9,865 nucleotides of DNA. It comes from an uncultured Eubacteriales bacterium (GTDB lineage Bacteria > Bacillota > Clostridia > Oscillospirales > CAG-272). The stretch spans positions 1-9,865 of the forward strand of contig CASEEB010000075.1 of NCBI GenBank assembly GCA_949286815.1. Reading direction: 5' to 3'. Position 1 is the stretch's first letter. Each line of letters opens with the position of its first letter. The notes beneath the pieces were generated by a model. The model was not told where the DNA came from. It was given only the letters and a program-made list of their open reading frames with translations, and searched no databases. A program made the position numbers and the translations under genes. Positions 6,235 to 9,865 of the stretch are shown here, piece after piece.

Positions 6235-6263
6235 ATTGTATCATATTACTTCAACAATGTCAA
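6235..6263 (-). promoter_or_regulatory. Sigma-A promoter of the GH78 rhamnosidase gene
   Basis: TTGACA (6263-6258), a 17-nt spacer and TACAAT (6240-6235) on the minus strand match 11 of 12 consensus positions. Initiation near 6228 gives a leader of about 230 nt. The -10 box is embedded in the palindrome ATAC-ATT-GTAT (6231-6241), and the tandem repeats start at the base after it, so a repressor bound there would block initiation. Confidence 0.8.
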
Positions 6264-6337
6264 TGTATCGACAATATGCCTTTTGTGCAATTAGCCCAAT
6301 ATTTTATATAACATAAATTTAATAAAATTTCCATTTA

Positions 6338-6373
6338 TTAACATCGCGTTCACAACTTAATGATATTATTAAG
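6338..6373 (+). promoter_or_regulatory. Possible control region of the solute-binding gene
   Basis: The AT-rich stretch 6300-6380 should hold the plus-strand promoter, but no clean -35/-10 pair is visible. The best fragments are TTAACA (6338-6343) with badly spaced AT-rich hexamers, and TTGTGC/TATAAC further upstream. The inverted repeat CTTAAT-GATATT-ATTAAG (6356-6373) is a candidate operator. The region is marked for its symmetry, not as a proven promoter. Confidence 0.25.
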
Positions 6374-6389
6374 CTATATTTTGTGTTGT

Positions 6390-6399
6390 CCGATATCGG
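6390..6399. repeat. Perfect palindrome CCGATATCGG upstream of the solute-binding gene
   Basis: A 10-bp perfect palindrome lies 37 bp before the start codon of the solute-binding lipoprotein gene, in its presumed leader. It could be an operator half of a LacI-like site. It does not recur at the other promoters that I checked by eye. Confidence 0.35.
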
Positions 6400-6420
6400 C
6401 ATCGCAATCAAGAACTATCT

Positions 6421-6426
6421 AAGGAG
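6421..6426 (+). promoter_or_regulatory. Ribosome binding site setting the solute-binding gene start
   Basis: AAGGAG lies 10 nt before the ATG at 6437. A GTG at 6383 is in frame upstream but would place this site inside the coding region and bury the lipoprotein signal behind 18 extra residues. Confidence 0.75.
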
Positions 6427-6436
6427 AATTAAAACC

Positions 6437-7966
6437 ATGAAATTTAGCAAACTCACTAAAATTTTATGCATCTGTCTGGTTATAGGTGTGCTGACCGGAA
6501 GCGTTGTTTCATGTGCCTCGGGAAAGGACGACGAAACCGAGAAAAACAGCGGTCAGGAGCAGAATTCGGAATTGGAATCATCGGAACCCGATCCTTTGGC
6601 GGAGCTTGATTTCGGCGGAAAAGAATTTCACATCAACACTTCCGTAAACATTGCCGCCGCGGGTATGGGAAACTCAAACTTCATGATAGAAGGCGATGCG
6701 GAGTCCTCCGGTGCGGATATAGTATCCTCCGCGGTTCATACCAGAAACCTCAATGTGGAAGAAAAGCTTGGTATCAAGTTGGTATTTACTCAGTCCGACC
6801 TGATTTACACCGATGTCGCGCCTTTCATTGAAACTTACATAAGAAGCGGAGAGAATGATTACCACCTGTTTATAAACGACCTGTACCCTCTGGTAGGGCT
6901 TTCGGCATCAGGTTACTTTCTGAATGTAAACGACTTCGATGACAGTTATTTTGATTTTGATCAAAGCTATTGGTATGACGACTATATGAAGGATATATCG
7001 CTTCACGAGGACTACAGATTTATTCTCGCCGGAGACTATTTCATAGACGTCATAAGAAGCGCGCACTGTCTCATATATAACAAAAACATTTACAACGACA
7101 TCTTCGGTGACCCCAACGAACTTTACGAAACGGTAAACAACTACGAGTGGACATATGAAAAATGGCTTCAGCTTATAAATGAGTCTTATATTCCCGCAAA
7201 CGGCGCGAACTCAGAGCCTGACCCCGACAATGACCAATTCGGACTTGTACTCAGCGACCTGTGGGGCTCAATGATACCTATGATAGTCAGCGGAGGCTGT
7301 GACTATATTACGAGAAACGCCGAAGGATACCCCGAAATTGACATGAACACCGACCGTGTACTTGACCTTTCCGAAGCCATATACAATATCGCCTATGCGG
7401 ACGGAACGATCTTTAATCTTGATGAGAATGAAGTGATCAAGGTATTTACCGAAAACCGCTCGCTTTTCATCGGATATCAGAGACTGGGTTCCATTGAAAA
7501 CGCAATGCTGCGCGATATGCCGACCGACTCAAAGGGTATAATTCCCTACCCCATGCTCAAAGCGTCCGAAAAAAAATATACAACATCCTCGCACGATACC
7601 GCGGAAGTCGGAGCCATTCCCAATACCGTAAATCTTAATGAACTGGGATTTGTCTCCGCCGTAATAGAAGCGCTTTGCCGTGAAACATCCGAGGTAGTCA
7701 TGCCCGAATATTACGAAACCGCGCTCAAGGTCAAATACGCGTCCGATGAAAACGCCGCTGCCATGATAGACATTATTCACGACAATTTCGGCAATGTATT
7801 CCAGCTTGCGTATGATATAAATTTGGGTGACCTTGCGAAAAAAGTTATATATGAGTCAATTAACAACGGAAATATATCTTCTATAACATCAACATTGCAA
7901 AGGAATATAAGAAGCTCAAGGAACAGTCTGGAAAGAATAATTAAAAATTTTCAGAAAAACAACTGA
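6437..7966 (+). CDS. Extracellular solute-binding lipoprotein, sugar ABC transporter type
   Basis: A 509-residue lipoprotein. The signal peptide has basic residues (K2, K5, K8), a hydrophobic core (ILCICLVIGVLTG) and a lipobox VVSC with the lipidated cysteine at 26. A Ser/Glu/Asp-rich linker (27-53) tethers the folded domain, which opens LDFGGKEFHI (57-66), a start common to large carbohydrate-binding proteins of Clostridia. Family-like segments are TRNLNVEEKLGI (102-113), SAHCLIYNKNIYNDI (208-222), YEWTYEKWLQL (236-246) and DNDQFGLV (264-271). It would capture an oligosaccharide outside the membrane for an ABC importer. No permease or ATPase gene accompanies it, so it must use one encoded elsewhere. 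The ATG at 6437 is chosen for the lipoprotein signal and the AAGGAG before it. Its position opposite the rhamnosidase suggests a rhamnose-containing ligand, by inference only. Confidence 0.85.
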   Translation: MKFSKLTKILCICLVIGVLTGSVVSCASGKDDETEKNSGQEQNSELESSEPDPLAELDFGGKEFHINTSVNIAAAGMGNSNFMIEGDAESSGADIVSSAVHTRNLNVEEKLGIKLVFTQSDLIYTDVAPFIETYIRSGENDYHLFINDLYPLVGLSASGYFLNVNDFDDSYFDFDQSYWYDDYMKDISLHEDYRFILAGDYFIDVIRSAHCLIYNKNIYNDIFGDPNELYETVNNYEWTYEKWLQLINESYIPANGANSEPDPDNDQFGLVLSDLWGSMIPMIVSGGCDYITRNAEGYPEIDMNTDRVLDLSEAIYNIAYADGTIFNLDENEVIKVFTENRSLFIGYQRLGSIENAMLRDMPTDSKGIIPYPMLKASEKKYTTSSHDTAEVGAIPNTVNLNELGFVSAVIEALCRETSEVVMPEYYETALKVKYASDENAAAMIDIIHDNFGNVFQLAYDINLGDLAKKVIYESINNGNISSITSTLQRNIRSSRNSLERIIKNFQKNN

Positions 7967-8014
7967 CAAATTGTCTGTAAGTTTATATAAAATTCAGCTC
8001 AAAGCCGATTGAAA

Positions 8015-8039
8015 GAGGAAAGTTTGAAAACAAACTCTC
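8015..8039 (+). other. Intercistronic hairpin between the solute-binding and hydrolase genes
   Basis: AGTTTG (8021-8026) and CAAACT (8031-8036) pair around an AAAA loop, and GAG/CTC (8015-8017, 8037-8039) can extend the stem past a 3-nt bulge. No T-tract follows, so it is not a terminator. Such elements often protect the upstream binding-protein message from decay. No promoter is evident in the 144-nt gap, so the two genes are probably co-transcribed. Confidence 0.4.
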
Positions 8040-8110
8040 AAACCCACTTTTGTTCAAAGGGCAAACCGCGCAAAACGCTGATTCGGCGCAAGAAAGGAAT
8101 AGTCATATAA

Positions 8111-9346
8111 ATGTCATATCCCATTAATTTTTGGTACGGTATACCAAAGGAATTTATATCTCGGGAACGTATTGAAGAAGCCGCCGCGGCAGGCTTTAAC
8201 ATCATTGAATGTCGCTATGACACGGAAACAAACAAAAAAGTGCTCAACTGGTGCGAAGACCTCGGAATTAAGGCATATTTGTGGGACGACCGCATGAGTG
8301 CCGCTATCAGGGAGGACGAAGGCTGGCAGTCCTCGCTCGATGAGATGATAGAGGATTACAAAAATTATCCGGCGCTTGACAGATATTTTATAAAGGATGA
8401 GCCTGTAGGCGCCCAATTCCCGATGCTTCAAAGAATATCGGGTTACCTTTCGGAGCATGATAAAAATCACGGATTTTATATCAATCTGCTTCCGATACAC
8501 GCAATGCCTCCCGAAGAAACATATGAGGAACACGTGGAAAAATTTCTTGATATGATAAAGCCGAGTCTGCTGTCATATGACCATTACTGCATGGGAAAAA
8601 AAGAGATACCCTCCTATCCCGCCGACACAACCCTGCCCTTTTTTGAGGCAAGAGTTTCGGAGGAATGCAGAGAAAGAAACCACACGGAACATGTTCTGTA
8701 CGCCGAAGAAACCACATCGGGTTATTTTAACAATCTGGAATTCATACGCAAAAAAGCGAGAGAACGCAATATCGATTGGATGATAATTATTTTGCTTTCC
8801 GAGCATTGGCATTACAGACAGCTTACCGAGCCGGAGATAAGGTGGGAAGTATTCACCGCTCTGGCTTACGGTTCCTCACAGCTTTCGTATTTTACTTATT
8901 GGACTCCCGGATTGTCCCATAACGAGCCATGGTCATATCATCACGCATTGATTTCCTCGGACGGAAAGAAGGATGAAAATTACTATATTGTCCAAAGAAT
9001 TAACAAAGAAATACAATCCATAATGTCGGAAACAGATTCCTCAAGATCACTTGAAGTTTTTCACATCGGCGATGAAAAAGACACTATGACCGTACCCTTC
9101 AGACCCTGTTACGGGATTTCCGGAATAGACGGAGGAAATTTTGTCGTCGGATTTTTTGAAAGTGGCAAGATGATACTTGTAAACAAGGATTTTCATTCAT
9201 GCGCATACGCCAAAATCAAAACCGACCCGGGAAAGAAACTTGAAAAATTCAGCAAATCGAGAAAAGTGTGGGATACAATTCCCTGCTCAGGCGAGTACGC
9301 CATACCGCTTTCCGCGGGAGACGGAGAGCTTTTCAGAATTTCCTGA
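8111..9346 (+). CDS. Uncharacterised TIM-barrel glycoside hydrolase-like protein
   Basis: A 411-residue cytoplasmic protein (no signal peptide) that resembles unnamed barrel proteins found near plant-glycan hydrolases. Likely barrel strands include FNIIECRY (29-36) and IKAYLWDD (53-60), then YFIKDEP (92-98) at a typical acid/base position of clan GH-A-like barrels. These are followed by GFYINLLPI (121-129), LLSYDHY (153-159) and HVLYAEE (194-200). HYRQLTEPEIRWEVFTALAY (234-253) leads into LSYFTYWTPG (258-267). Residues from about 310 onwards look like a small C-terminal beta domain. E97 and one of E199, E200 or E231 are candidate catalytic acids, by inference. The ATG at 8111 follows AAAGGA at 8093-8098 with a rather long 12-nt spacing. 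It is downstream of the solute-binding gene in the same orientation and ends before a strong terminator. Substrate unknown; hydrolase activity is not demonstrated by the sequence. Confidence 0.75.
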   Translation: MSYPINFWYGIPKEFISRERIEEAAAAGFNIIECRYDTETNKKVLNWCEDLGIKAYLWDDRMSAAIREDEGWQSSLDEMIEDYKNYPALDRYFIKDEPVGAQFPMLQRISGYLSEHDKNHGFYINLLPIHAMPPEETYEEHVEKFLDMIKPSLLSYDHYCMGKKEIPSYPADTTLPFFEARVSEECRERNHTEHVLYAEETTSGYFNNLEFIRKKARERNIDWMIIILLSEHWHYRQLTEPEIRWEVFTALAYGSSQLSYFTYWTPGLSHNEPWSYHHALISSDGKKDENYYIVQRINKEIQSIMSETDSSRSLEVFHIGDEKDTMTVPFRPCYGISGIDGGNFVVGFFESGKMILVNKDFHSCAYAKIKTDPGKKLEKFSKSRKVWDTIPCSGEYAIPLSAGDGELFRIS

Positions 9347-9374
9347 AATCATACTAAAAGTTTATAATTCAACA

Positions 9375-9409
9375 AAAAGCCCGCCCGGCGCATTGCCGGG
9401 CGGGCTTTT
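9375..9409. terminator. Bidirectional rho-independent terminator
   Basis: AAAAGCCCGCCCGGC (9375-9389) pairs perfectly with GCCGGGCGGGCTTTT (9395-9409), a 15-bp stem with a 5-nt GCATT loop. T-runs follow the GC-rich core on both strands. It ends the plus-strand solute-binding/hydrolase transcript and the convergent minus-strand YitT-type transcript. Confidence 0.95.
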
Positions 9410-9454
9410 CAATTAAAAACAAACTGACATCAATATAGTGAAATACACATAAAC

Positions 9455-9865
9455 TCAATGCATTCTGAATCCGCGACCGATTATTTCGCTTGTATGCTCG
9501 ACTATAACAAAAGCTCCGGGGTCAATGTCCTGAATTTTCTTTTTAAGTCTGACCGCTTCACGGCGTTTGCATAAGGTAATGATTACTTTCTTTTTTGAGT
9601 GCGTGTATTCGCCCTCGGCGTCATAGCTCGTAGCCGAATGATTCATTTCGTTTATGATATAGTCCACAATAGGCTCAGGCTTTTCGGTAATCACAGTAAA
9701 GGCTTTGCAGACATTCAGATTCTGAATCACGCTGTCTACAAGAAACGATTTGGCGAACAGTCCGAGCAATGAATACAGTCCGGTCTTCAGGTCAAAAACC
9801 AGAAAAGCCGACGCGGATATCAGGAAATCGGTAATAAGAAGAGCAATTCCGACATTAACAGAGGT
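9455..9865 (-). CDS. YitT-family membrane protein (DUF161/DUF2179), C-terminal part
   Basis: The frame stays open to the window edge, so the 5' end is missing; 136 residues are visible. The visible part starts in the membrane domain with a hydrophobic segment VGIALLITDFLISASAFLVF, then LYSLLGLFAKSFLVDSVIQ, where YitT proteins have their last helices. The rest is the cytoplasmic DUF2179 domain: KAFTVITEKPEPIVDYI, the GEYTHSKKKVI strand, KRREAVRLKKKIQDIDPGAFVIV and the terminal IIGRGF. This order and the DPxAF...GxGF ending are typical of the family, whose function is poorly defined (predicted multi-pass transporter-like protein). The conserved RGxT turn before GxYT appears here as NHSAT. No link to the neighbouring sugar genes is indicated; it converges on the shared terminator. 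A TTG at 9769 is not the start because the upstream frame encodes expected membrane sequence. Confidence 0.88.
   Translation of the reverse strand, partial: TSVNVGIALLITDFLISASAFLVFDLKTGLYSLLGLFAKSFLVDSVIQNLNVCKAFTVITEKPEPIVDYIINEMNHSATSYDAEGEYTHSKKKVIITLCKRREAVRLKKKIQDIDPGAFVIVEHTSEIIGRGFRMH

Noticed and set aside
6045..6236. 63-codon minus-strand open frame beginning in the tandem repeats
   Set aside because: Its ATG lies next to the -10 box, upstream of the expected transcription start. It has no ribosome binding site, and its sequence is low-information translation of the repeats.
6383..6436. N-terminal extension of the solute-binding protein from a GTG
   Set aside because: It would place 18 residues before a complete lipoprotein signal and has no ribosome binding site of its own; AAGGAG at 6421 serves the ATG at 6437.

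Overview
The window looks like a chromosomal segment of a low-to-moderate GC Firmicute, probably an uncultured gut- or rumen-type Clostridia. The evidence is AAAGGAG/GAAAGGA ribosome binding sites, sigma-A promoters close or identical to TTGACA-N17-TATAAT, a YitT-type membrane protein, a lipoprotein solute-binding protein, and rhamnosidase-type glycoside hydrolases without export signals. This is inferred from gene content and signals; no species-level marker is present.

Layout. Positions 1-5996 are all on the minus strand. Read in transcription order from the right, they are: a GH78-type alpha-L-rhamnosidase (3945-5996); a small acidic single-pass membrane protein with its own promoter and hairpin terminator (3429-3695); prmC, the release-factor glutamine methyltransferase (2427-3236); ddl, D-alanine--D-alanine ligase with a TTG start (1309-2343); a Gfo/Idh/MocA oxidoreductase (218-1249); and, behind a perfect consensus promoter, the first 38 codons of a GH106-like glycosidase that runs off the left edge (1-116). 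On the plus strand, diverging from the rhamnosidase, are a sugar-type solute-binding lipoprotein (6437-7966) and an uncharacterised TIM-barrel glycoside-hydrolase-like protein (8111-9346). A strong bidirectional terminator (9375-9409) separates the latter from the convergent C-terminal part of a YitT/DUF2179 protein (9455-9865, running off the right edge).

How the genes fit together. Two rhamnosidase-type hydrolases, an unassigned hydrolase, an oxidoreductase of a sugar-modifying superfamily and a sugar-binding lipoprotein suggest uptake and cytoplasmic trimming of rhamnose-containing or related plant oligosaccharides. No ABC permease, regulator or rhamnose catabolic gene is in the window, so the pathway is incomplete here. 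Two housekeeping genes (prmC, ddl) and the small membrane protein are embedded among the sugar genes.

The most unusual region is 5997-6436 between the divergent rhamnosidase and solute-binding genes. The rhamnosidase promoter runs into four 12-13 bp tandem repeats. It is followed by a leader of about 230 nt that holds a diverged 46-nt duplication, a strong hairpin, and a mutually exclusive alternative pairing. An ATAC-N3-GTAT palindrome sits on the promoters of both rhamnosidase-type genes. I see no defence system, CRISPR array, transposon, tRNA or rRNA.
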